A DNA stretch of 64,000 nt from Clarireedia homoeocarpa (taxonomy: Eukaryota; Ascomycota; Leotiomycetes; Helotiales; Rutstroemiaceae). The stretch spans positions 434,001-498,000 of the forward strand of contig LNKV01000014.1 in the NCBI GenBank assembly GCA_001465935.1, written 5' to 3'. This document shows, in pieces, positions 48,701-59,171 of this stretch. The notes beneath the pieces were generated by a model, which did not search any database, was not told the origin of the DNA, and saw nothing but the letters and a program-made list of their open reading frames with translations. How positions within the stretch are numbered: position 1 is the stretch's first letter; every line of letters starts with the position of its first letter. The translations under genes and the position numbers were made by a program.

Positions 48701-49109
48701 TTAGAACACTCAATGTGCTCATCAAGCTTAGCTTCAAGTCCCTCAGCCTTGCTAGAAGCTTCATGATCTCCTTCTCCTTGTACAGCCATTTTACTTTTCC
48801 CCACACGCTACCACTCCGAGATTTGCGAATAATTCGATCGATTTTCAGACATATCGTTGCGCAGTCTCCTATTATTTTAGCTGTGAGTCGATAGATTCGG
48901 TCGGCATAGCGCCCATCTTTCCCGTGAAGCAGGGTGGATAGGAGATTGAGTTCCTCGGCGAATGTTTCGAGATCTCGAGCCAAATCAGTGATTTCAGCAG
49001 ATGCGTTCGATAGCGATTCGCTGACCTCGTATAACGTCTTGGATAACGTGTAAACCGTTCCAGCCAACTGAAGGATACTAGCGACGCCTCCAATTACTTC
49101 GAGTGCCAT
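45710..49109 (-). CDS. polyglutamine protein with STAND-type fungal N-terminal domain
   Basis: Two exons: 49109-46221 and 46165-45710, intron 55 bp (GTTCGA..CTAAT..CATAG); 1,114 residues. Residues 1-165 form an all-helical domain (MALEVIGGVASILQLAGTVY, SNASAEITDLARDLETFAEEL) typical of the HeLo-like/N-terminal domain of fungal STAND (NLR-like) proteins. Residues 165-430 are Ser-rich and probably disordered. A near-pure Gln tract of about 55 residues follows (about 433-490). Next come Gln/Met/Ala repeats (MAQRxAMQQQQ, about 620-770) and a second pure Gln tract (about 775-805). The C-terminal helical part (IVGILNVMKQTLGF, then LAEIATIVARYTVMESIYSN, YELALIDLSTHILRYIGLLL) resembles helical regions of fungal NACHT-type proteins. 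It ends in an acidic stretch and KRKRQK-like basic end. There is no P-loop NTPase. It may be a signalling or aggregation-prone scaffold; the function is unknown. Confidence 0.85.
46695..46797. repeat. CAG/CAA repeat encoding a glutamine tract
   Basis: Tandem CAACAG-type codons on the minus strand of the polyQ gene encode about 35 glutamines. CAA and CAG are mixed, which usually limits slippage compared with a pure CAG run. Confidence 0.9.
46970..47215. repeat. imperfect in-gene tandem duplication of about 120 bp
   Basis: Two adjacent copies encode the same order of motifs: AMQQQQQQQAMGMGGAMQQ, QRMQQQLPMAQR and MAMQQQQLMAQR-like segments. The copies lie near 46975-47095 and 47096-47215. Confidence 0.75.
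47640..47812. repeat. CAG/CAA repeat encoding a long glutamine tract
   Basis: About 57 codons of mixed CAA/CAG on the minus strand, broken by a single CCG proline codon near 47769. Confidence 0.92.
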
Positions 49110-50559
49110 AGTGAGAAGGTCGTAAGTGCTTCATGTGTCTAGTCCGGCTCTGCGATTTGGGAGAAATGTGAAGCACTTCAAATTCGACTGTTCTAGGCTG
49201 TGCCGGGATAATTCTTAGTAACATAATTCTTTGCGACGGGGCCTGCAAGGGGGAGACGATGCATTGAAGAAGACCGTCGTCTTTTCAAGCTTGCTGTCTT
49301 CATCTACAATAGCTCCCAAGGATAAATAGGCTTGGACCTCGGCTGAAATCATAGTTGAGATCGGGCTCAAAATTCCACTTAGCTACAACGCACCTACCTA
49401 CGTCCTGCCTCCCTCCAGCCAATTTCGCGTCGTATCTGATGTGAGGAACAGCAGCAAGGGATATCAGTGATGCATTATTGAAAATGCCAGCCTCTGAAGA
49501 ATGCCTACTAGTAAGTAGGGTGTGGTGTGGTGTACTTCGTACGGCGGAGGGGAAGGCAATTGACCGACGAGACGGAAGCTAACTTATTGAAGCTATTACT
49601 GACACTAAGCCTTATAGAAACCTTATGACTAAGGCTAGCTGCCTCAGGGCCAGGGTTGAATTGAAGATGGTCCAGAATCATCAGCTGCTCGCTCGTTTGC
49701 ATGCAGCACAGCACAGCACCGACAGATCGACGATCGTAAGGTTACTGTATCCTTTTCCTGCCGTTGTTCTCGTGGGTCTCGCGATTTGCGTCTTTTTGCG
49801 AGCACATCAGGCCACCATGTACAGTACTTGCGTCTGTCTCGAAGGTGGAACGGAATCCTAGAAGCGGCAAGCAGTTTTTCACTGGCAGGACCAACCACAC
49901 GCTGCTACGCCGGCGATTCGCCATCCATGCACACCCCCCTCACCCCATTCTCCTTCCTGATACTGATGGATTGTAGATGGATTGTACGCCTTCGAACACT
50001 TTTTTCTGAGTAGGAGCGATAATCCAGGTCTCAGAGCAACGAGATGATAGGACGCCAGTCTTGTTTAGTTGCAGGGAAAAGATGGTTTTATGCGCAGTCC
50101 TCTCCTTTGTACATACTTCGTATAGTAGCGTTGCGTAGCGCCTTGTCCACCAACATCCAAGCTTCCGCAGCTAGCAGTACGTCACATCCAAACAAGGAAT
50201 GCCGATCCCCAGATCTTACTGAGAAACTTCATATTAAAACACATTCAACATACTCAACATCAGTCCTTTCAACAATATCGCATTGCACAGTTCAGCTCAA
50301 CCTTACGTGAATGACAGTGAACTACACAAGGTTACAGTGCGTTGAAAAGCTCTGCAATTTTTACCCCTCACTTACCGCCGACTGCTCCTAACAAGCGAGT
50401 CAGCCAGCCCAACCTACCATCATCAATTGGGGAAACCACTTCTTCCCATCTATCCTACGATTCACCGATTTCCCTGACAATTTCTCGCTCCGTCGAGTAT
50501 CCTATCCCATTTATTTCAAATTCTCTCGAGTTGTCATTGCGTAAGAACAGATCAACAAA
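49110..50559. other. intergenic stretch, no gene seen
   Basis: Divergent upstream regions of the polyQ gene (-) and the DUF1774 gene (+). Short frames on both strands overlap each other and have no domains. No gene is supported. Confidence 0.5.
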
Positions 50560-51599
50560 ATGGGTCCATCGCTCGCACAAGGTACTTTCATCGTCGACTT
50601 GGAGATGCGAACCTCTAGCTAACGTTATGGCAATAGCAAACCCCTTCGCTCGTCGAGACACACACCCCGTCCAAGCAATTTGGACCTACAAAATCTGCAC
50701 CGTCATCTCTTGGTTGGCACTGGTTGTAGCTAGTTTTTACTATACATTTCACGCCCCTCAAGATGACAAGAAACATTGGCGCAATACTATCTGGGGGCAG
50801 AACAGTGTGCATGCAACACCGTTTGCCATGAATGCCTTTATTGCTTCATTATACTGGTATGTCCACCTGTCTTCTCTTAAAGCCTGGAGTCTTCTAACAC
50901 TTCTTCAGGTTGTTCCTTTTCATTTTGCAAATCGGATATGTCTTGTATCTCTTCAGTGATGAACCGGAGCACGTCAACGCAGCAGCATCTGTTGGAAGTC
51001 ATTTCATCGTTAACAACCTCTTCCAATTTGCATTCGTCATGTTATTCGTTCGATCTCATTTCTGGTGGGCCGAGATTATATTGATTCTCAACTTCTTCAA
51101 TCTCTCCTCACTTTACTTCCGTCACAACACAACTCCAACATTCATCCATATTCCCGCCACATCTGGTCCGCTTGCTTGGAATTTCGTGGCTCTGTATTGG
51201 AACGGCGCCATAGCAGTGAACGCGCACCATCTCGCTGCACGCATTCTTGCCAATGTTGCCATCTGGGGAATTCTTGTATATGGACTGTTCTTTCTCCTTG
51301 CTTACAAGGTACATTTTGACACAGTGCTTGTCTTCCGACAGTATAAACCTTGACTGACATTGGTGTAGGATTACACGATGGGCTTTGCTCTCAGCATTCT
51401 TACTGCGGCGATTGGTGTGGGTCAGTTCTTCACAAAATTGTTCGGCGTTCAATGGATTCTTGCCTTCACAATTATGGGTACTCTGTTCCTAGCTACCTTG
51501 GTCATTGCCGTTCCTGGTATCTTTGGTAAGGAAATCAGCTTCAGAAGGGATACACCGTCCGAGGATCGTGAAAGAGCACCACTGTTGGTGGATAACTGA
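50560..51599 (+). CDS. DUF1774 fungal multi-pass membrane protein
   Basis: Four exons: 50560-50581, 50637-50856, 50909-51308, 51369-51599; 290 residues; introns 55, 52 and 60 bp. The tiny first exon (MGPSLAQ) is joined to NPFARRDTHPVQ by a clear GCTAACG..CAATAG acceptor. A shorter start at ATG 50627 would lie inside that intron. About seven hydrophobic spans can be seen: ICTVISWLALVVASFYYTF, LFLFILQIGYVLYLF, FAFVMLFVRSHFWWAEIILI, HLAARILANVAIWGILVYG, MGFALSILTAAIGVGQFF, WILAFTIMGTLFLATLVIA and others. The C-terminus is cytoplasmic-looking and ends PLLVDN. The pattern ILNFFNLSSLYFRH, with FVALYWNGAIAV, fits Pfam DUF1774, a fungal family of unknown function. Confidence 0.85.
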
Positions 51600-52164
51600 T
51601 TTGGGTCTCCATGGCTTGGTACTATACGCGTGATATCTCAGGAAGTTGATTGAGTTACTGGGAGCATCGGTAATGAGGGGTGTTTGACTCCAAACGTCAT
51701 CAATTGCGCGATCATGAAAAACAGATACCCTCCGGCGCCAACGGTTCGAAAATATCCATGGTTTCGATCGATGAAGTGTCTACCGTCGTATCTTCTGTCT
51801 GCAGTTTTGCTATATCTGGGGTTTTATGTAGGACTGCGGGCTTAATTCTATTCTACTGGGCATAATAGCAACACCTTGCGCGTGCTGGTGATATGTGAAG
51901 TTTTGAAATTTATCTCGATCCTATTATGTAAAGTAACGAGACATGTGAATGTGGAAGGAAGTGCAGTAGTAGTCTAACCTAAAATAGACTGGCGCTCCCC
52001 AGATGTGGCTCAGAAAGTTTATGATAGATCCGATAAGATAATCGGAAGATAATTCTAGTGAAAAATGTTCTCACAATTTACCGCACACATCCCCCAGCAT
52101 TCACATGGCTTTGACACGAACGCGACATCGCTGAACGTGCGATTCAGAAGATAAAAAGGTCAAG
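51600..52164. other. intergenic stretch, no gene seen
   Basis: 3' flank of the DUF1774 gene and promoter region of the phosphopantetheinyl transferase gene. Nothing specific is recognised. Confidence 0.5.
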
Positions 52165-53523
52165 ATGCCGCGGCCTTTTCCTTACCCGATATCAATTGGC
52201 ACCGACATCTGCCAAATAAGTCGCATTTATAATATCCTCACCAAAGGCGATTCAGCTTATACCAGGCGATTTCTAACTAGGTTACTTACTGACAGAGAGC
52301 GAACTACACATTCCGATAGAATAAAACCCCTGCGATATTATCTCAGCAGGTTAGAGCATATCGAACGTTTATCATGGCAGAGCGAAGATGGTGGGCGTAA
52401 TAGCCAAGAGTTGAAGAGCGCTCCAATTGACCAGAGAGAGGTGTCTGCCCAATCCTCGCAAGGGAGTACAAGTGGTATGCTACGTTCTGTGGAAGGAGTG
52501 TACAGACCGAAAAAGGAAGCGCTGCTGGAGGAGATGAAGCATGATCTCCAAGACGTTGCGGTTTTCATGGCTGGCAGGTAAATTAGCACTCGAAGTTGAA
52601 CAAGAGGTTATAGCTAATACATCTGGGATGATAGATTCGCGGCAAAAGAAGCAGTGATCAAGGCGCACAAGCGTCGACGACTTACCTTCAGTGAGATCAA
52701 AGTAGTTAGTCCGCAATCAAAAGACGGTACTACGCTACCACCTGTCACAACTATCACCCCGAGAAGACCGGATGAGCAGGACCAAATCGTGCCGTTAAGC
52801 ATTAGCCATGATGGGGACTATGCAACTGCTGTTTGTATGGCAATTGATACACAGATTCCAGGGGATGACGAGACAACTATGGAGCCTGCGGGTCCCCCCA
52901 CAAAAGCGGTTGAGCCGAAGTCTCTTAGACCACCTATTACTGAAGAAGATATTTCAAAACAAGAGGCACGAGCGGCTAAACTTGCAACACGGAAGGAATC
53001 TGTATACGGATTACCCAACACTATAGATCCAAAAGTTATCAGCAAAATTATAGAGCGGGCAGCCATAGTACACAATATTCCATCTGATACAACAAGTCAG
53101 GAGCTCGTTGACCTTTTCAAAGGAAGATGCATCGCCGTCAAGGGATATGTCGAAAAGTTACCTGGAAATTCTGTCAGGGGATTGGTCGTCTTTCGATACA
53201 CCCATGAATTGAAGAATAACGTAAAGGCTGCGAAGCAAGGAGCGTTCGTTCTGAGAGAAAAAACGATAAGGGTATCTCTTGCAAAGCAGCTACCGAGTCT
53301 CATCTTGAGAGCTTATGCCAGGACTCTAAAGAAGGAACCCCACCCCTTACGAGGGTTTGAAGAAAATGAAATTCACGCTTTAGGTCTGAGTGTGGGTGTT
53401 GGGGCTACAGCTGCGCGCCAAGTGATTCTAGGATTAGGTGAAAATGGAATCAATCTCGGCGAGTTCTGGACTACGGATGTTTATTCTGTCCAGAAGGGGT
53501 GTGCGAATAGAGTTGAGGCTTAG
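52165..53523 (+). CDS. PPT2: AcpS-type phosphopantetheinyl transferase fused to an RRM-like domain
   Basis: Two exons: 52165-52577 and 52635-53523, intron 57 bp with GCTAAT branch; 433 residues. The AcpS fold moves 4'-phosphopantetheine from CoA to a Ser of acyl carrier protein. Both magnesium-binding motifs are present: Asp14 in ISIGTDICQISRI, and Glu143 in RFAAKEAVIKAHKRR, formed across the splice. About 125 residues separate them, far more than in bacterial AcpS; the extra part is polar. The last AcpS-like strands (PLSISHDGDYATAVCMA) end near residue 225. A second domain at about 280-365 looks like an RRM (AIVHNIPSDTTSQELVDLF, RGLVVFRYTHE, RVSLAKQ). The fold then runs on for 65 residues. 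In yeast Ppt2 activates mitochondrial ACP; that role is inferred here. The RRM fusion is unusual. Confidence 0.87.
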
Positions 53524-54511
53524 AGATGGGGATATTTTGCTCCTTCTCTTCTGAATGGATGAGACAGTTCTTGCAATGCATATATGGGAGTTTGGATAGG
53601 TCGCATGAGGGTTATGAATGAATACGCATAAAAAGCAGGCATTGCTTAGATATTGTAAAATACATCGAAGGGGGGAGCATCTAGATACTAGATCTTAAAA
53701 AGAAGATAAGATCTTCACATGTGTATAGATAGATATACACGAAATGTATAAATATCTTCACTCTCTCCATCTATCCAGAAAATGGAGGTTGGATATCAAC
53801 ATATACCATCTTACTTGAGACTCAGAGACACAACAAAATCACCAAAATCGCATTATTCAGATTTCGTACATTCAACCACACATCGACTACAAAACTAGCT
53901 CGACTTATACCACCTACACCATGTAGAAAGAAACCCCCCCCCCCCCCCCCCCGATCCACGCACCCGTCGTCTTTCTTCACACCTCTTCTCTTCTCTCCCC
54001 CTTCGCTCACCACCCATTTCATCCTCCTCCTCCTCATCTGATCCAAGTGCCCAAAGAAAAAAAAAAGCGGAGGAAAGAAGAAGACAAAATAAGGTAAAGA
54101 AAACCGGGATAATATAAACGACATGAGTTAGTAGAAGAGAGAGAGAAAGATGAAATGTATATACAAAAACACAAGCAAGCTCTCCTCTCCTCTCCTCTCC
54201 TCCACTTCTACGTATAATAAATATACAAGCCCAACCAATCCAACCCCATCTGTTCATCTCTCCGTTTCTCGATTAGATAGATATTCAGCTCAGCCCATCG
54301 GCTTTTCCTCCCTACTCAATAATACCCTAGATGGTGGTGATGCTGTTTGTGACAGTGGCTGTAAATGTTTAGCATCGGATATAATACATGTATATATATA
54401 TACTCTTTCCTTTTTTCCTGCTTTTTCTTATTTTCCCTCTCGTAAACGGATCGATTGAATCTCCCGCTTTCCATCCCAAAACCAACTAATCGACAAAAGA
54501 AACCCACCACC
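53524..54511. other. intergenic stretch with poly-C run
   Basis: Convergent 3' flanks of the transferase gene (+) and the membrane protein gene (-). It contains a 19-base C run at 53934-53952 and a (CTCCT)n run near 54180-54202. No gene is supported. Confidence 0.5.
53934..53952. repeat. poly-C homopolymer (19)
   Basis: Uninterrupted C run on the + strand in non-coding sequence. Confidence 0.9.
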
Positions 54512-56988
54512 TTACAGCCAACCCCCCTCTACCGCCCCCTCATCAACCACCACCCTTTGCACCCCCGTTCCCACCGCCGGACTGCGTCTCTCCGGCGGCG
54601 GTCTCCCACTTCCCCTAACACTCCCACTTCCTCTTCCACTTCCCTTTCCAATTCCACTCCCAACCGGTTTCCTCGCACTACTCCCCCCTCCTCCCATATG
54701 TACCCCCAAACCCGGAATATACTTAATCCTCACCTCCTCGCTCATCCCCTTTGAATGCCCCGTTACCGTTCCCGTTCCGGTACCTTCACCTACACCTCCA
54801 CCCCCTCTTACATCCCCCGGACTGTCCTCCCTCTTTCTAAACCCCGGATCTGGCGAGCCTCGCGTCCTCAACCCCTCTGGACTCCATCTTTCGTTTTGGA
54901 TGTTACTACTTTGATCAAACGACGGTGCTTCTCTTTCTCCTTCCATTTCTCTTTCCTTGTTCATCTCCCTCTGCCTCTCCGCCGCATTGTCATCCTCTGC
55001 AGAACCTCTCCCGGCCCCGCCATCTTTCTTCCCTCGTCCTTTACGCGAGAAATTTCTCTTCGTTCCGTTTGCATTTCCACTTCCACTTCCACTTGCATTT
55101 ACCCCAGCTCCCGTGTTCCCAGCATCCAGCCCTGGTCCAGAGAGAAACGACCCAGGGGGTGGACTCAAACTCTCGATTCCTAGATCGTGCGTGAGATCTG
55201 CGTAGAGAGCGGGAATGGCGGGCATGGGTTCGTGGTCGTGTTCATGTTGAGGTGATTGGAGGAAATCAACGTTGTCGGTGGGAGCATAGGTGCGGCGGTC
55301 GCCAGTGAGAGCGAGATGCCAGTTGGTGGCTGTGGATTTGGGGGCGACGGGGGTTTGGAAGTTTTCCATTAGGTCGAGAGGGGGGAGAGTGTTGCGGGGT
55401 TGGGGAGGAGGTGGTGCAGGGGATGGGGATGTATTGATAGGAGGTGGAGTAGGGGTTGGACGGCGGAGAGGGATGGATGAAGAGTTTGTGATTTTGGGAC
55501 TTGGATTGGAGGGGAGGTGGTGGTGGGAAAGGAGGGGAGATTGGTTCTGTGGAAGGTTGAGGGGGAGGTATGGTGAGTTTGGCAGTTGAGAGGAGGGCGG
55601 TATATAGGATGAATGGTTTTGGGGATCGGGAGAGCGCGACAGATTGCGTGATCGGATGGGGTCGTATGATGAAGGGAGGATTTGTGATTGTGGTGGTTCG
55701 AAGGGGTCGGGGTTTGGAGAAGGCGAGCGGAAATTTTGAGGTGCGACGTAATGGTCTGGCGTAGGTGCTTCAACTGGGTCGAGGGGAGTGGTAGGACGGT
55801 GGTATGGTGATTGGTAGATTGGTGCATACCCCTGGTTGTTGGTTACGCTCATGGGAGAAACATACTCGTGAGCCTGCGGTGCAGGAGAATTGGGTGGTAT
55901 TGGTGAGTGGACCGGTTGAGGGGAAGGGGTTGAATTGGGAATCGATTCGAACATTGCTTTTGATGGTCGTTTGCTGGTTGCGTTTATTAGCACGTTTCAA
56001 GAAAGATGTTTACTTAAAAACTTACGGAGATGATATACTTCGAGCCACACCTGACTGCTGTTGATTTTTTCTTCGTTTGATGAGGAAGAAAGCCAGAATT
56101 GCAGCCCCAATCACAGCCACTAGAGCACCAATCGTTCCTCCTACGATCGCTCCGGTGTTCGACGTCCCCTTGGATCCTGTAGATGCTACTGAAGATGTAG
56201 ATTGTGGCGCGGAACTGGTCAGCGACCCCTTGCCTGCAGTTACAGAAGCTGTAACATCGGAGGAACTTGGTGTTGTAGAAACTCTAGCGGTTGGAAACGA
56301 GGTGGCTGCCCCAAAGACGCTAGGGTTTTGTATTGTAATTGCTGGATCAAACGAGACACCAGTATACACAATCTGAAGACGTAGATCTGTAGCTTGTCCA
56401 GCAAAGCTCGTTTCGGCTGTGATATCTGCAGCCGAAGGTCCGCAGCCAAATTGCGTGTAGCTCTCCGGATAAATTATTCGGTAACAGCTCGAAGCTGTTG
56501 GACTGAGTATAAAAGTTAGAAAACATGCCTTCGTTATTCAAAGGTCTTACTAACCATGATAGAACACCATTATTAATTAAGAATGAATTCGCACTGTATC
56601 CAGCACTATTTTTGTCTATACACGTCGTGTACAATCCATCTGTACACAGGATAGGAGATGCGCCAGCAGAAGCAGTCGGACAACATCCTACAAAGCGTAA
56701 TAATGTATCATGAATGCATGATGAACCACTTGCGCATCCTACTGGTTGGGCCGAGTTCCCGCCAATCCATCCACAAACATCGACGTCCACCGATGATCTT
56801 TTGAATATCTCCCTTGCTGCCAAAGGCGTATTGGTCGGTCGCGGTGACCAGTTGTTAGCCTTGTATGTAACTGTTTCCTTAGCTATAGCCCACGGCACTG
56901 CGCTCGCATATCCAAATACCGAAGAAAGTAAAAGGATTATTGATGGTGTAGGCATCGCAAAAAGCCTGATATTGGGGCTCCTGGACAT
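54512..56988 (-). CDS. receptor-like single-pass membrane protein with Pro-rich tail
   Basis: Three exons: 56988-56555, 56502-56026, 55973-54512; 790 residues; introns of 52 and 52 bp with CTAAC/CTAAT branch sites. The N-terminus is hydrophobic (IILLLSSVFGYASAVP), a signal peptide. A Cys-rich ectodomain (about 60-185) reads VCGWIGGNSAQPVGC, RFVGCCP, ILCTDGLYTTCID and, across the first splice, VLSCPTASSCYRI, then YTQFGCGP. It is followed by a Ser/Thr-rich stalk and one membrane span at about 264-286 (IVGGTIGALVAVIGAAILAF) ended by KRRK. The last 490 residues are cytoplasmic, rich in Pro/Ser/Asn then Gly, with many PxxP motifs. The shape is that of fungal wall-sensor-like proteins, though there is no WSC domain. 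The ATG at 56955 is an alternative start. Function unknown. Confidence 0.82.
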
Positions 56989-57597
56989 GATTTCCCAGGG
57001 CGCTGAACAAAAATGAACGACAAAACAAAAAAACAAAAGAAGCGCAAGAAGTCGGAAAAAGTTCAAAAGTACATCAAGAAGGAATCTGGAAGCTTAAATG
57101 AGAGGATGGAAGCTCTAATTGAACAATTCAAAATTCATTCCATGACGCCGCAGCTCTGAGTGAGAGGACTTCCAGGAAGGGGGGCCAGAAAAATCCCACC
57201 ACCATACCATGATTACACCTTGTAACTCCCATAATCATAAAACCCCATTGGATTGCGAGCGAAGGATGCTATGGCAGGGTTGTTTTAACCAGCTTCTGCC
57301 CAGAATCGCGTTCATGTTCTGAAAGGGGCTGTGGGATTTGTGAAATGTAACCAAACTCTCAATCGCAAGGTTAACTTCGCCTCTTTCAGAATTGGATACA
57401 GCTGCTGCAACAAGTCATGTAACTTTTGGACGGAGCGATTTGTGTTCAGACAGACTCATTTGAGGATACTGAAACTGTTCGGTATGCAGTCTCCATTATA
57501 CGCCACATGTTCGTCGTTGTTGATCGTATCAAATATGCGTTGGGCCGTTGGTGGTGTTCAGATGATTCTGTACCTGCATTCGCGACGACGAAGGATC

Positions 57598-57618
57598 GGG
57601 GGGGGGGGGGGGGGGGGG
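57598..57618. repeat. poly-G homopolymer (21)
   Basis: Uninterrupted G run on the + strand in non-coding sequence. Confidence 0.9.
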
Positions 57619-58184
57619 TGTGTTTGATTTCCGAGCTTACAGCGACTTAAGTACAGTGCCTACTCTGTACAGTAATACACGTGTCTTGGCTTTTGGTCCC
57701 CACCACCAGCACCATACATTTTTGTTTCGTACGAGCTTACTTATGTACATACAGATATCGATATCTATTTTTGTATCTGCGTGCATTTCACCGAAGCCAT
57801 CTTCTAGAAGGACAGGGATCGTGACCGAGATATAGATTGGGATGAGCTTACTTGTTTGTACATGGTGGAGCGTCATGAACTCTTCCACAATGATTTCCTA
57901 ATGATCGAAGATATATTTGCATGGGCATTCGAACAGGTGGCCGATAATGAAGGGGAATGGAAAGAAAAAAGCAGAAGCATTCTGGCTTCTCCGCTCCGGC
58001 CAGAAGCCGCTTCCCAGACAGCTTAACGTGTCGAAATATGGCCACACCACAATCATTGTTCCTGCGATGATCGGCTCGGCTTCCCGTCCAGTGATCCAGC
58101 GATCCTTGAGTGGGTTATCTCATCTCGTGCAATTCCTATACGATGTATATACGCGTATCGTTAGATGTTGTAGGAACATAATCA

Positions 58185-58271
58185 CCAACATCACCCAACA
58201 TCACCCAACACCACTCAACACCTCGCAAACCATTATCCCAACATCACTCAACACCTCGCAAACCATTGTCC
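58185..58271. repeat. short tandem repeats (CAACATCACC; CAACACCTCGCAAACC)
   Basis: Three CAACATCACC-like units are followed by two copies of a longer unit containing CAACACCTCGCAAACCATT. Non-coding. Confidence 0.75.
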
Positions 58272-59171
58272 CTGTCTAGACCCGCACCACAAGTCGATAC
58301 CAACGGTAGGTACGTTGATGCCAGTCCCAACAGAATATCCTTTTCCTGGCTCACTACCCATAACTAGCCATGGACGGTGCATGCTAGGAAATGACTATGG
58401 AAGGTAAGTCTCCCCAAGGCAGACGTGACCCCGTGTGGAAATACATCCACAACTGTTGAAGCCAAAAAACACATAATAGATCCGACATAATACAGAATGA
58501 GCCACGTGCAGAGCAACCTCTTGCTATGTATCATCCACGTCGTTATGGAGCACTACTCCATCGACAGGAGAGCAGATGAATGGAAATGCAGCGTAGATAA
58601 CATTATCAAATTATAGACCAGAGGCAGATTACACCCCTTTTTGTATCCTTTCCAGTAGCGTAGCGAACACATGCAGAACACGCAAAAGCAAGAAGTGACA
58701 ACTGTGTGTTCGTTGGAACCATCCGGAACATCATGGGGGGCTCCGCACATCGGGGCAACATCGAAGTGGATACAAGAAACGGACTGAATGTATGAGATAT
58801 TCGACTTAGATGGGGAAATAGGAAGGGGGAGGGTCCAGGTCTTATGGTGTTGATAATTTTGGTGGACTGTAAGGGGAAAAGCGTGCCTGAGTAAACCGGT
58901 GAACAAAGGGAAAGGCTGCTGGCTAACCTTAAGGTTACCACAGCGCCGATGACGAACCTCGGCAGAAACTCGCTCGCAGTCCCTCGACTGAACTTCTGAA
59001 GGTTGATTTGTTCTTGCCACAACTAGAACATTCTTCAATGATTAACACAACTGTATATACATAGACTCATACACAAATTGTTCCCACAACTGCGACCAGT
59101 TTCTTGACCATAATCTGCCTGCACTTATTACCGCTCGAGTCGCGCAGATAAGCTGCCACATTCTTAGCACC

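Larger units (their letters stand above)
56989..59171. other. intergenic stretch with repeats, no gene seen
   Basis: Divergent upstream regions of the membrane protein gene (-) and the Lon gene (+). It holds a 21-base G run at 57598-57618 and short CAACATCACC / CAACACCTCGCAAACC repeats at 58185-58271. Open frames on the minus strand near 58550-59040 lack domains. Confidence 0.5.

Noticed and set aside
54755..55205. + strand frames rich in Phe/Leu/Ser
   Set aside because: They are antisense to the Pro/Ser/Gly-rich tail of the membrane protein gene.
58553..59038. Minus-strand frames upstream of the Lon gene
   Set aside because: Two overlapping frames in different phases, no domains, in the probable Lon promoter.
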